This document shows positions 1 to 6,646 of a stretch of DNA of 16,661 nucleotides, piece by piece; the stretch's first letter is position 1, and each line of letters starts with the position of its first letter. Location: assembly GCA_003819755.1 (NCBI GenBank), contig RPQK01000068.1, positions 1-16,661 of the forward strand, in the 5' to 3' direction. This DNA is from Acidobacteriota bacterium (GTDB lineage: Bacteria > Acidobacteriota > UBA6911 > RPQK01). The notes under the pieces were generated by a model. It saw nothing but the letters and a program-made list of their open reading frames with translations, was not told the DNA's origin and did not search any database. The position numbers and the translations under genes were made by a program.

Positions 1-83
1 GCATGCTGCGGGCCGGCATTGACAAGGAACTGAAGAGTTTCCCCGTCCTCCAGGATTACCTGCCCCAGATTGAGATAAGCTGA
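1..83 (+). CDS. C-terminal end of an unidentified protein (partial)
   Basis: An open frame runs in from the left edge (first full codon at base 3) and stops at TGA 81-83. About 26 residues are visible, ending in QDYLPQIEIS. Third codon positions are mostly G or C, as in the neighbouring genes, so I read it as the 3' end of a real gene. Too little is left to name a family. It points the same way as the aldolase gene that follows, but the two are separated by a palindrome and a repeat hairpin, so shared transcription is uncertain. Confidence 0.55.
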   Translation, partial: MLRAGIDKELKSFPVLQDYLPQIEIS

Positions 84-86
84 GGG

Positions 87-105
87 AAAACGGTTAAACC
101 GTTTT
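87..105. terminator. A/T-flanked palindrome after the first gene, possible terminator
   Basis: A perfect 9-bp inverted repeat, AAAACGGTT then AACCGTTTT with one base between, begins 4 bp after the stop codon of the partial gene. The A-run on the left and T-run on the right suit a weak bidirectional terminator, but the stem is short and the loop is tight. An operator is the alternative reading. Confidence 0.4.
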
Positions 106-108
106 GTC

Positions 109-187
109 GTTTACCGTTATACCGTTCACCGTTCCGCGTTCAAACGTGAACGGTGAACGCTGAACGGTATAACGGTGAACGGTGAAC
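109..187. repeat. Hairpin built from 7-bp tandem units (GAACGGT family)
   Basis: The right side is a near-perfect array of 7-mers: GAACGGT, GAACGCT, GAACGGT, an 8-base ATAACGGT, then GAACGGT and GAAC (148-187). The left side (109-142) is the same array inverted. Arms 109-142 and 147-180 are 34 bp each and match at 30 positions, around the 4-base loop AACG. The structure ends a few bases before the Shine-Dalgarno of the aldolase gene, so in mRNA it would sit directly upstream of the ribosome binding site. The same unit recurs in a second hairpin at 9951-10044. Confidence 0.9.
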
Positions 188-202
188 AATGGAGGTGAGT
201 CT

Positions 203-1222
203 ATGATCGCCGTGAGCACGGGCAAGATACGAGGGATAGACGCGGTCGCGGATTCCAAGGGAGTCATCCGGGCAGCAGCCATGGATCAGCGCGGCTCTCT
301 CTTGAAGTCGATAGCCAAGGCCAAGAACGTGGATACCAATTCAGTTACGCCTGAGATGATGGCTGAATTCAAGACAGCAGTCATCCGGGTGCTCTCCCCG
401 CACGCCAGCGGTGTATTGCTGGACCCGGAATACGGCCTGCAGGCGGCCGTGGCGCGCAAGAAAGGGGTCGGGCTGCTTTTCGCGTATGAGCTATCCGGTT
501 ACGACAACAACCAGCCCGGGCGTATCCCGGTCCTTCTTCCGAACTGGACCGTTCGCACTCTCTTGGACGCAGGTGCCGACTGCGTGAAGATTCTCCTCTA
601 CTACACGCCTTTTGAGGAAGCATCGATCAATGAGCAGAAGCGTGCCTGGGTCGAGCGGATTGGCGCCGAATGTGCCTTTCACGATGTGCCGTTCTTTCTG
701 GAGTTTGTCGGTTACGACCCGAAAGGAGACGGGAAGGGTGTCGAATACGCTCGGCAAAAGCCGGAGATCGTCGCCCGAAGCATGGCCGAGTTCTCAAAAG
801 ACTTCTATAACGTGGATGTCCTGAAGGTAGAGATTCCGGTTGATCTACAGTTCACCAAGGGAACGAAGTCATTCAAGGGCGGCGAGGTCGCCTACTCCCG
901 GGAAGAGGCGAAGGATCTCTATCGAAAGGCAGCGGAATCAGCCAAGCGACCCTTCATTTACCTGAGTGCCGGGGTCAGCAATGCTCAGTTCCTGGAGAGC
1001 ATCGAACTCGCTCTGGAAGCGGATGTCAACTTCGCGGGGGTTCTCTGCGGCCGCGCTACCTGGAAAGAGGGAATTCCGGTCTACGCTGAAAAGGGGGTAG
1101 CCGCTTTGGAGGATTGGCTGTCCGACCAGGGCGTGCGCAATATCGAAGCCTTGAACCAGCTGCTCGGCAACGCGCATGCCTGGAGGGAATTTTACGAGGC
1201 CGCAGAAGTGAGGACGACCTGA
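203..1222 (+). CDS. lacD: Tagatose-1,6-bisphosphate aldolase-like class I aldolase (LacD/DeoC superfamily)
   Basis: A 339-residue TIM-barrel class I aldolase of the LacD family. Family members cleave tagatose 1,6-bisphosphate, often loosely among ketohexose bisphosphates, into dihydroxyacetone phosphate and glyceraldehyde 3-phosphate in the cytoplasm. Visible signatures are AMDQRG (residues 26-31), LLDPEYGLQAA, CVKILLYYTP, FFLEFVGYD, DVLKVEIPVD with the expected Schiff-base Lys at 208 (LacD Lys205 equivalent), YLSAGVSNAQF and FAGVLCGRATW. Length fits the family (about 325-340). I chose ATG 203 because GGAGGTGA sits 5-12 bases before it; the in-frame GTG at 182 would place the repeat and the SD inside the protein. 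No other tagatose or lactose genes are nearby, so the physiological substrate is open. Sulfofructose-phosphate aldolases belong to the same superfamily and are an alternative. Confidence 0.9.
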   Translation: MIAVSTGKIRGIDAVADSKGVIRAAAMDQRGSLLKSIAKAKNVDTNSVTPEMMAEFKTAVIRVLSPHASGVLLDPEYGLQAAVARKKGVGLLFAYELSGYDNNQPGRIPVLLPNWTVRTLLDAGADCVKILLYYTPFEEASINEQKRAWVERIGAECAFHDVPFFLEFVGYDPKGDGKGVEYARQKPEIVARSMAEFSKDFYNVDVLKVEIPVDLQFTKGTKSFKGGEVAYSREEAKDLYRKAAESAKRPFIYLSAGVSNAQFLESIELALEADVNFAGVLCGRATWKEGIPVYAEKGVAALEDWLSDQGVRNIEALNQLLGNAHAWREFYEAAEVRTT

Positions 1223-1289
1223 AAAGGGCAAACTCGCAACAGAGCGGCTCACCCCCCTCGCCTCGCTCGAAGGCAATGAAAAAAGACTC

Positions 1290-1417
1290 GCGGATGCTTC
1301 TGCGGCTGTTCGTTGTTCCGCCTTTAGGCGGGCTTTAAGAACCGCAGATCCTGCTATGGTTTAGCTCTCAAAAGCCCGCCTAAAGGCGGAACAACGAACA
1401 GCCGCAGAAGCATCCGC
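1290..1417. repeat. Perfect 47-bp inverted repeat with 34-bp centre (REP/BIME-like or MITE-like)
   Basis: Bases 1290-1336 are the exact reverse complement of 1371-1417 (47 of 47), separated by 34 unrelated bases. Each arm carries its own small palindrome, CCGCCTTTAGGCGG (1318-1331) and its complement form (1376-1389), so two hairpin units face each other as in REP/BIME elements. Unlike the other hairpins here, the arms are not built of tandem units. The element fills the gap between the aldolase gene and the convergent DUF2007 gene and could serve as a bidirectional terminator. No transposase is present and I see no clear target-site duplication. Confidence 0.9.
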
Positions 1418-1428
1418 CGCCCTCGCCT

Positions 1429-1830
1429 TCACTTCGGCCGCTCTTCCGCCTCTTCTGTCCCTTCCTCTCCCTCGACCGCTTCCTCTTCTTCGTCAAGACG
1501 TTTGAGCAGGTCACGAGCGCGTTCGGCATCCTCGGGCCGCACTTGGATTTCAACCTGCCCGGCCATGGTGTTGAACCCAGCCCCCAGCCGCCCGGCGCCA
1601 AACATGTCCTGGACCCCTTCGTCCTTGGCGTAGAACTCGATTCCCTCGGCCTCCAGGATGGATTTAGCAACCAGGACGTCGGCCGGCTCTCCGGTGTCAA
1701 AGATGGTAACGAGCTCCAGTTCCGGCTCGGGCTGTTCTTCCTCCGTGAGCTTTTCGACGAGAGGAACCTCGCAATCCGAGCAGACAGTGTAACCTTCGCG
1801 GTATTCGGCTTTACAGTTGGGACAGATCAT
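1429..1830 (-). CDS. Zinc-ribbon protein with DUF2007-like domain
   Basis: A 133-residue protein. Residues 1-22 form a zinc ribbon with two CxxC pairs (Cys3/Cys6 and Cys17/Cys20). Residues about 38-110 resemble the DUF2007 'putative signal transducing protein' fold: the segment VTIFDTGEPADVLVAKSILE followed by EGIEFYAKDEG and a VEIQVRPEDAERARDLL strand-helix pair. The C-terminal ~20 residues are almost all acidic. Start ATG 1830 has GGAGAG upstream on the minus strand. It is cytoplasmic with no membrane segment. DUF2007 proteins have no established function; the ribbon suggests metal binding or a protein/nucleic-acid contact. It diverges from the gene at 1918 across an 87-bp gap that probably holds both promoters, though I could not pick convincing -35/-10 pairs. 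Confidence 0.85.
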   Translation of the reverse strand: MICPNCKAEYREGYTVCSDCEVPLVEKLTEEEQPEPELELVTIFDTGEPADVLVAKSILEAEGIEFYAKDEGVQDMFGAGRLGAGFNTMAGQVEIQVRPEDAERARDLLKRLDEEEEAVEGEEGTEEAEERPK

Positions 1831-1917
1831 GAGCGCTCTCCAGTAATTGGGTTAGGTTCAAGATACACCGTCGATCAGGAATAGAGAAGTCAGTCGTTTG
1901 CGGTAAGGTAGCGGGCG

Positions 1918-2793
1918 ATGAATCAACTGGCGCTCTTTCAGCCGGCACACTTGCTGCTCGCCCAGCTACATTCCTGTCTCGCTCGAATGGAGATTCCGCA
2001 GGCGATCTCTTGTCTGAAGGAATACGAGCAATGTTGGGGCGACATCGGATTGAACTGGGAGTTTGACTTTCTACGTTTCTGGACAGGATGCGGTACTCCG
2101 GCCGATCTGGATCAGGGTTGGTCCCTTTGGCAAAGTCTCCAGCGAGAGGGTTTTTGGCCCAAGGTGCCCTTGTCGGTCCGACTTGGTGTTCAGACGAGTT
2201 ACTTTCAGACGCTTCTTCTCGGCCGGGACGATACCCGCAGCAGAACTCCTGGCGGCCGGTCGGTGGGGTATCTTTACCTATTGGCCGGGCACCTTTCTTC
2301 GGCCCTGGAAACCCTGTCGAAAGAGGTTGAGGAATTCGGCGACCCTCTCCCGCACCTCTACCGGGGCAATGTGTATTTTCTGCTGGGAGATGCCCCAGCG
2401 GCCCGTGCCAGCTACCGAGATTCACTTCTTGCGGGCCTCCAGGAGGCTGACTTTCGTGAAATCGTGGATGACGAGGTCAGAGAGGCGCTGAGAGAGGCTG
2501 AAGACCCGGCCTGGGCGATCATTGAAGCCTGTATCCAACGACTGTTTCCGGTGACTCGCTTGTCGTCCGATTCCATGGACGCCTTCCTCGAAGCGAATCG
2601 CTGGTTTACGACTTCGGATGACCGGAAGTTTCCCGGGCCGATTCACCAGTTCTACGCCTGCCTGGTTCTCAGCGAGAGCAGAAAGGTGGTCCCGGAAGAC
2701 GTTGTCCTGAAGGCCCGGCTTCACATGAGGTTCCTGAGCGGAAGACTGCATCGGCGGTACATGGACAGCGTGGAAACCAAGCCGAAGGCGTGA
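1918..2793 (+). CDS. Hypothetical protein, probable helical-repeat (TPR-like) fold
   Basis: A 291-residue protein I cannot assign to a named family. It looks all-helical, with segments of TPR character: one around residues 115-135 (GYLYLLAGHLSSALETLSKE) and another around 145-172 (HLYRGNVYFLLGDAPAARAS, then YRDSLLAG). There is no signal peptide or membrane span, so it is likely cytoplasmic. Start ATG 1918 has AAGGT about 10 bases upstream. The gene is divergent from the zinc-ribbon gene and convergent with the ABC operon, so it is probably monocistronic. A TPR-type scaffold role is inference only. Confidence 0.75.
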   Translation: MNQLALFQPAHLLLAQLHSCLARMEIPQAISCLKEYEQCWGDIGLNWEFDFLRFWTGCGTPADLDQGWSLWQSLQREGFWPKVPLSVRLGVQTSYFQTLLLGRDDTRSRTPGGRSVGYLYLLAGHLSSALETLSKEVEEFGDPLPHLYRGNVYFLLGDAPAARASYRDSLLAGLQEADFREIVDDEVREALREAEDPAWAIIEACIQRLFPVTRLSSDSMDAFLEANRWFTTSDDRKFPGPIHQFYACLVLSESRKVVPEDVVLKARLHMRFLSGRLHRRYMDSVETKPKA

Positions 2794-2907
2794 GGAGAGG
2801 GGATCTTAGTTCGCTCCGTGGCAACGTAGAAAGGTGGGTTTCGAAGGAGGGCGCTAACCGCGCGCTCCTTCGAACGTACCCTGCGTTGCTGACACCATCC
2901 CCTCCTC
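2791..2907. terminator. Nested inverted repeats between convergent genes, probable bidirectional terminator
   Basis: The 119 bp between convergent stops 2793 and 2913 contain a strong stem, TTCGAAGGAGGGCGC (2840-2854) against 2860-2874, with one mismatch and a TAACC loop. Outside it, GCAACG (2821-2826) pairs with CGTTGC (2884-2889). Further out, GAGGAGAGGGGAT (2791-2803) nearly pairs with ATCCCCTCCTC (2897-2907). The whole gap can therefore fold as one long interrupted hairpin. There is no T-run, so termination, if it occurs, is by structure alone. Confidence 0.6.
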
Positions 2908-2912
2908 GGAGC

Positions 2913-3770
2913 CTAGTCTGCTCCGTACGTTACTTCCAGCCGGCTCACTTGCAGCGCGGAGGCGAGGATCACCAGAATTGTGAGGCCCAGGAAACCGGGG
3001 ACGGAGACCCAGGCGGACGTCGGTTCGGTGATGATCGCCAAGGGACCGAGCGGGAGGGGAACCGGGCACAGGGATTGCAGGTAGTGAACGACGCTGATCT
3101 TCTGCAGGAACGAAGGCAGCAGGAAGTTGATCGTCTCCCAACCGAGGAGCAGCCCGGCGGGAAAAATCGGATTACGGAAATAGAGCCCGATCAACAGGAA
3201 TACCGCCCCGTACCCGACACAGGCCATCGTCGTTACACTGGCATAGGTCAGCAGCTGTTGCGTCCCGACACCCTCGAGGAAGAAATCCTCCATGAACTTG
3301 TTGCCGTAAGGCACGTAGACAAGGAGGAAACAAGCGATCGTGCTGCCGACGAAGAAGACCAGGCTGGCGATGAGGCCCGAGAAGTACTTTCCTACTACGA
3401 GAACTTCCCGTTTCACGGGGGACAGCAGATAGAAGTGCAGAGTCTTTTCCATCACTTCCCGCCGAAACAGGTTCGTGAAGATAGACATGCACCCGAAGAA
3501 GACCGAAAACCGGAGGACGAAGGTCTGAAACACCACAGCGAAGACCATGCCGGCCTCGCCCGGAGTCCCGAGCTCCTCAGGGCGCAGAGGAACCATGATT
3601 CTTATGACCAAGACGGCGACGGGAGCCAGGGCGAGAAAATAGACAGCGATCAACCGCCTGCCCAGAAAGCTCTTTTTCGTCTCGAGCCCCATGATGGCGA
3701 GCGTCTGCCGTAGCCATACTGACCAGGGGCTGCCGCCTTCTGTAAGACGATCCAAGAATGAAGTGATCAC
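2913..3770 (-). CDS. ABC-2 type transporter permease (last gene of the ABC operon)
   Basis: A 285-residue polytopic membrane protein with about six hydrophobic spans (roughly residues 41-60, 75-95, 128-152, 168-190, 200-222 and 250-272). The motif FRREVMEKTLHFYLLSPVKR followed by EVLVVGKY (about 103-130) is the cytoplasmic coupling element typical of NosY/ABC-2 permeases. It should pair with the ATPase encoded just upstream (3767-4714). The start is GTG 3770, whose GTGA overlaps the ATPase stop by 4 bp, with GGAGG 8-12 bases before it, so translation is coupled. The substrate cannot be read from sequence; family members export lipids, polysaccharides, peptides or drugs, or assist copper-enzyme assembly. 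Confidence 0.85.
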   Translation of the reverse strand: MITSFLDRLTEGGSPWSVWLRQTLAIMGLETKKSFLGRRLIAVYFLALAPVAVLVIRIMVPLRPEELGTPGEAGMVFAVVFQTFVLRFSVFFGCMSIFTNLFRREVMEKTLHFYLLSPVKREVLVVGKYFSGLIASLVFFVGSTIACFLLVYVPYGNKFMEDFFLEGVGTQQLLTYASVTTMACVGYGAVFLLIGLYFRNPIFPAGLLLGWETINFLLPSFLQKISVVHYLQSLCPVPLPLGPLAIITEPTSAWVSVPGFLGLTILVILASALQVSRLEVTYGAD

Positions 3771-4714
3771 AGCCTTCCTCCATCTGTGCCGATCAGGTAC
3801 TGGTAGACCGAATAGACATCGTCATCAGCAGGCGCCACCGCCTCGACATTCAGGTTGCAGTCGAGAACGATTCGATTGAGCATCAGGTAGAACTGATCCG
3901 CGCTACGAGTGCGAATCATCAGGCCCTGACCATCTTCGTGCATCTTTACCTCGACGGCGTGGTCCTGCTCGAAGGCCTTGGCAGCAACGGCCGCCGGCCG
4001 ATCGCAACGGACCATGATCTGCATCGGGTGCTCGTCCATCTCGTCCCGAACGCCGCGAATATTGCCTTCGGCGACTACATACCCGTTGTTGATCAGGATG
4101 ACCCGGTCGGAGATCATGTCGACTTCATGCAGGATGTGACTGGAGATAAGGACATGAGCTCCGTCGGCGGCGAGCCTTTGGAAGAGGGCGATCACTTCCG
4201 CCCGAGCCATCGGGTCGAGGCCGTTCAGTGGTTCGTCGAGGATGAGGACCTGGGGACGGTGACTTATCGCCTGGGCCAGCTTGACACGCTGGCGCATCCC
4301 CTTGCTGTATGCGTGAACCCTGCGATTCGCGGCGTCAGTCAGGTTCACCGTCTCGAGCGCCGACCATGCCATCTGGTGGGCTTCCCGATCAGACAGCCCG
4401 TAAACCTTGAGGTAACCGTAGATCAATTCGAGCCCGGTCAGGCCCCTCGGGAAGGCGTCAAACTGCGAACAGTAGCCGAGTTTGCGATAAAGGAGGTCTG
4501 GCTCGTTGACGGTCTGACCCAGCACGCTTATTTTCCCTTTGGTCGGCCGCAGAAGACCGCAAATCAGGTTCAAAAGGGTGGTTTTCCCGGCGCCGTTCGG
4601 ACCGACGAGGCTCGTGATTCCAGGCGGAATCGAGAGGCAGACGCGATTGACCCCCAGAACCTCTCCGTAGAATTTTGAGACATTATCGACGACGATCTTG
4701 TCTTGATCCGTCAT
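3767..4714 (-). CDS. ABC transporter ATP-binding protein (ABC-2/NosF type)
   Basis: A 315-residue ATPase subunit. Walker A GPNGAGKTT at residues 38-46, Q-loop Gln84 (GYCSQFDAF), signature AYSKGMRQR at about 135-143 in place of LSGGQ, Walker B VLILDEP at 156-162 with NGLDP as the D-loop, and switch His193 in ISSH. All catalytic residues are present. The last ~90 residues form an accessory domain typical of the NosF/CcmA group. I start at ATG 4714, which overlaps the preceding permease stop as ATGA and has GAGGTGG upstream; the frame is open further upstream, but that part lies inside the permease gene. Its natural partner is the permease at 2913-3770. Confidence 0.9.
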   Translation of the reverse strand: MTDQDKIVVDNVSKFYGEVLGVNRVCLSIPPGITSLVGPNGAGKTTLLNLICGLLRPTKGKISVLGQTVNEPDLLYRKLGYCSQFDAFPRGLTGLELIYGYLKVYGLSDREAHQMAWSALETVNLTDAANRRVHAYSKGMRQRVKLAQAISHRPQVLILDEPLNGLDPMARAEVIALFQRLAADGAHVLISSHILHEVDMISDRVILINNGYVVAEGNIRGVRDEMDEHPMQIMVRCDRPAAVAAKAFEQDHAVEVKMHEDGQGLMIRTRSADQFYLMLNRIVLDCNLNVEAVAPADDDVYSVYQYLIGTDGGRL

Positions 4715-5577
4715 GACCGCACCACCTCGTAGGCCTTGAGCTTCTTGGAGAGGAGCAGCAGGCAGACGCCGCAGAAGCCGACCAAACCCGCGAAAGCGCT
4801 CCAGACGGGGAGCGAGTTCGGCGTTCCCTCGCCTCGGAACAGCCACCGCCAGGCGATGTCCATCATGGCGGCGATGTTCACGAGAGATCCCCAGTTGGTG
4901 AAGAGGACGGTGTTGACGAGAGCGCCGAACCCGCCTCCGACAATGAAGACTCCGAAGATAAGGGCGCCTGCAATTGGCCGCCACTTTACCCAGGCGGAAA
5001 GCGCCACGGCGAGGAGGGAGATCACCAGCATCCAGATCCATGCGCCCGTGACGATTGCGATTTCGAGCCGGATGTTCTTCCAGAGCCACTCCATCCCCGC
5101 CATCTTCGCTTCAAAGAAGAATAGGAGCGACAGGGGGATCCAGGTAATCAGCGAGAGCAGGATCAGGAGGGCTGAGATCTTGCCCAACGCGTAGTCTCGG
5201 CGGGTCAAAGGCCGGCTGAGATACAGCGGGAGCGCGTTGTTGGTCAAATCGGGCGAAACCAGGCCAGGACCGACCAGCGTGGCGAGGATGAAACCCAACG
5301 AACACTGGATGTAGAGAAACACTTGAAAGAAGGCGGCATCGATGGGTATAAGTTCGTTGATCGGGATCTGGAGGATCTGCAGCGCCTTGGCATTGTGCTG
5401 AAGGTAGATGAAGACAGCAGCGACCAGGGGAGGAAGAAAACAGACGAGGAACAGAGCCAAAAAGATCCTCGACCCGAAAATCCTCTGATACGCATAGCGC
5501 GGCAGGGTCAGAAAGCGAAGAGAGGTGCTGGTAAGGGGTCCGGTGTACGCCTGGTAGCTATGCTTGTAGACTGCCAC
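4711..5577 (-). CDS. ABC transporter permease, ABC-2 family
   Basis: A 288-residue inner-membrane protein with about six spans (around residues 38-58, 85-108, 132-153, 175-195, 203-225 and 258-277). The stretch LVSPDLTNNALPLYLSRPLT then RRDYALGK (about 107-134) is the ABC-2 coupling-helix region, with the SRPLTRRDY pattern common in gliding/NosY-like permeases. Start GTG 5577 is preceded by GGAGGG and lies 20 bp inside the 3' end of the upstream ATPase gene, indicating coupled translation. It ends in an ATGA overlap with the second ATPase. The first-gene ATPase (5558-6493) is the probable partner. Confidence 0.85.
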   Translation of the reverse strand: MAVYKHSYQAYTGPLTSTSLRFLTLPRYAYQRIFGSRIFLALFLVCFLPPLVAAVFIYLQHNAKALQILQIPINELIPIDAAFFQVFLYIQCSLGFILATLVGPGLVSPDLTNNALPLYLSRPLTRRDYALGKISALLILLSLITWIPLSLLFFFEAKMAGMEWLWKNIRLEIAIVTGAWIWMLVISLLAVALSAWVKWRPIAGALIFGVFIVGGGFGALVNTVLFTNWGSLVNIAAMMDIAWRWLFRGEGTPNSLPVWSAFAGLVGFCGVCLLLLSKKLKAYEVVRS

Positions 5578-6493
5578 GGTTGCCCTCCATCGCCTTCAGG
5601 AAAATGTCCTGCAAGGAGTCACGTTTGTAGTTAAGCTTTCGAATCTGGATCTGCTTATTGGCAGCCAGGGAGTAGAGATCGCGGATGTGCACCTGCTCCG
5701 GGAGTACCATCTTGATCCGGTATCCTCCCTGGACCGCGCATTCGCATCCCAGACGTTCCGCCATTTCCACAAAAGGCTGGGTGTCTCCGATGATCTCCAG
5801 CTCCAGGAACTTGCGGTTGGCCTTGCGTTCCTCTTCGAGATTGCAGTAAACGACGATTTCGCCTTCCTTGAGGATCATGACCTCTTCGCAGCACTCCTCC
5901 ACGTCGCGCAGTAAATGAGAAGAGAGGATCAGGGCCGTCTCTCCGGTCGCGCGTATGTCGCGGATCAGCGAGATCATCCGCTGCCTGGCGGGTGGATCCA
6001 ACCCGTTCGTCGGTTCGTCCAGGATCAGAAGCTTGGGCCCATGGACAATAGCCTGGGCGAGCTTCGCCATCTGCTTCATACCCAGGGAATAAGTGCCGAG
6101 TTTGCGATAGCGGGCTTCACCGAGCCCGACGTAAAACAGGGTTTCGTGCGCCCTCTCGAGCGCCAGGCTGGGGGGGAGGCCTGACAGTTCGGCCATCATG
6201 CGAACGAAGCGGATGCCGGTCATATCGGCGATGAAGGAGTCGTTCTCCGGCATGTACCCGATCAAATGCCTGATTTTCTTGATCTCCCGTTGGATGTCAT
6301 AGCCGAAGACGCGTCCGGTTCCGGCCGCCGGCGGGTAAAACCCAAGCAGAGTGTGAAGGAGAGTGGTCTTGCCGGCCCCGTTAGGGCCAAGCAGGCCGAT
6401 GGCGCGGCCGGAGAAGGCTCCTTTGAGTCCCTTCAGAACCGTCTGCCTTCCGAATCTGATCGTCAGGTTATCCAACTCGATGACTGATTGCAT
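5558..6493 (-). CDS. ABC transporter ATP-binding protein, first gene of the ABC operon
   Basis: A 311-residue ATPase. Walker A GPNGAGKTT at 36-44; the Q-loop position reads GYMPE (Glu83 instead of Gln, as in many NatA/CcmA-like ATPases); signature YSLGMKQ at 135-141; Walker B LLILDEP at 155-161; NGLDP; His193 in LSSH. A C-terminal accessory domain follows. I chose ATG 6493, with AAAGGGG a few bases upstream. The same frame stays open upstream only because the 9-bp repeat array there cannot create stops; that extension would read as arginine/serine/phenylalanine repeats and is not protein-like. Expression probably starts from the gap 6494-6646 or continues from the sigma/FecR genes. Confidence 0.9.
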   Translation of the reverse strand: MQSVIELDNLTIRFGRQTVLKGLKGAFSGRAIGLLGPNGAGKTTLLHTLLGFYPPAAGTGRVFGYDIQREIKKIRHLIGYMPENDSFIADMTGIRFVRMMAELSGLPPSLALERAHETLFYVGLGEARYRKLGTYSLGMKQMAKLAQAIVHGPKLLILDEPTNGLDPPARQRMISLIRDIRATGETALILSSHLLRDVEECCEEVMILKEGEIVVYCNLEEERKANRKFLELEIIGDTQPFVEMAERLGCECAVQGGYRIKMVLPEQVHIRDLYSLAANKQIQIRKLNYKRDSLQDIFLKAMEGNRGSLQA

Positions 6494-6532
6494 CGTGCCC
6501 CTTTCTGGTTGACAAGTGCCAGTCGGACGCCT

Positions 6533-6632
6533 GAACGACCGGAACGACCGGAAGGACTTGAAGGACCGGAAGGACCGACACGAGCTGTATGTCCTTCGGT
6601 CCTTCCGGTCCTTCAAGTCCTTCCGGTCGTTC
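6533..6632. repeat. Hairpin built from 9-bp tandem units (GAACGACCG/GAAGGACCG)
   Basis: The left side is five 9-mers in register: GAACGACCG twice, GAAGGACTT, GAAGGACCG twice (6533-6577). The right side is the inverted array. Bases 6542-6578 and 6596-6632 are perfect 37-bp inverted repeats around a 17-base loop. It occupies the 153-bp gap between the FecR-type gene stop (6647) and the ABC operon start (6493), both on the minus strand. In RNA it could act as a terminator or attenuator between the two units. Because the unit is a multiple of three, frames across it stay open on both strands and create misleading ORFs. Confidence 0.92.
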
Positions 6633-6646
6633 AAACGCGCAGCTGG

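Noticed and set aside
1290..1417. Perfect inverted repeat considered as an insertion sequence
   Set aside because: The interior is only 34 bp with no transposase, and flanking direct repeats are not evident.
1811..2425. 204-codon minus-strand frame opposite the helical-repeat gene
   Set aside because: Its translation is Pro/Arg/Ser-rich without fold pattern. It overlaps the real zinc-ribbon gene's start region and is antisense to a better-supported gene.
2790..3713. Long plus-strand open frame (307 codons) opposite the ABC permease
   Set aside because: Its translation is rich in charged residues with no domain pattern and no SD. The opposite strand encodes a convincing ABC-2 permease with operon overlaps.
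3938..4678. Long plus-strand open frame opposite the second ABC ATPase
   Set aside because: It is the antisense shadow of an ATPase with all Walker and signature motifs.
5558..6634. Longer N-terminus for the first ABC ATPase, reading through the 9-bp repeat array
   Set aside because: The extension is simply the translated repeat (Arg/Lys/Asp and Ser/Phe/Arg triplets). A 9-bp unit cannot introduce stops. ATG 6493 has an SD and begins the normal ATPase fold.
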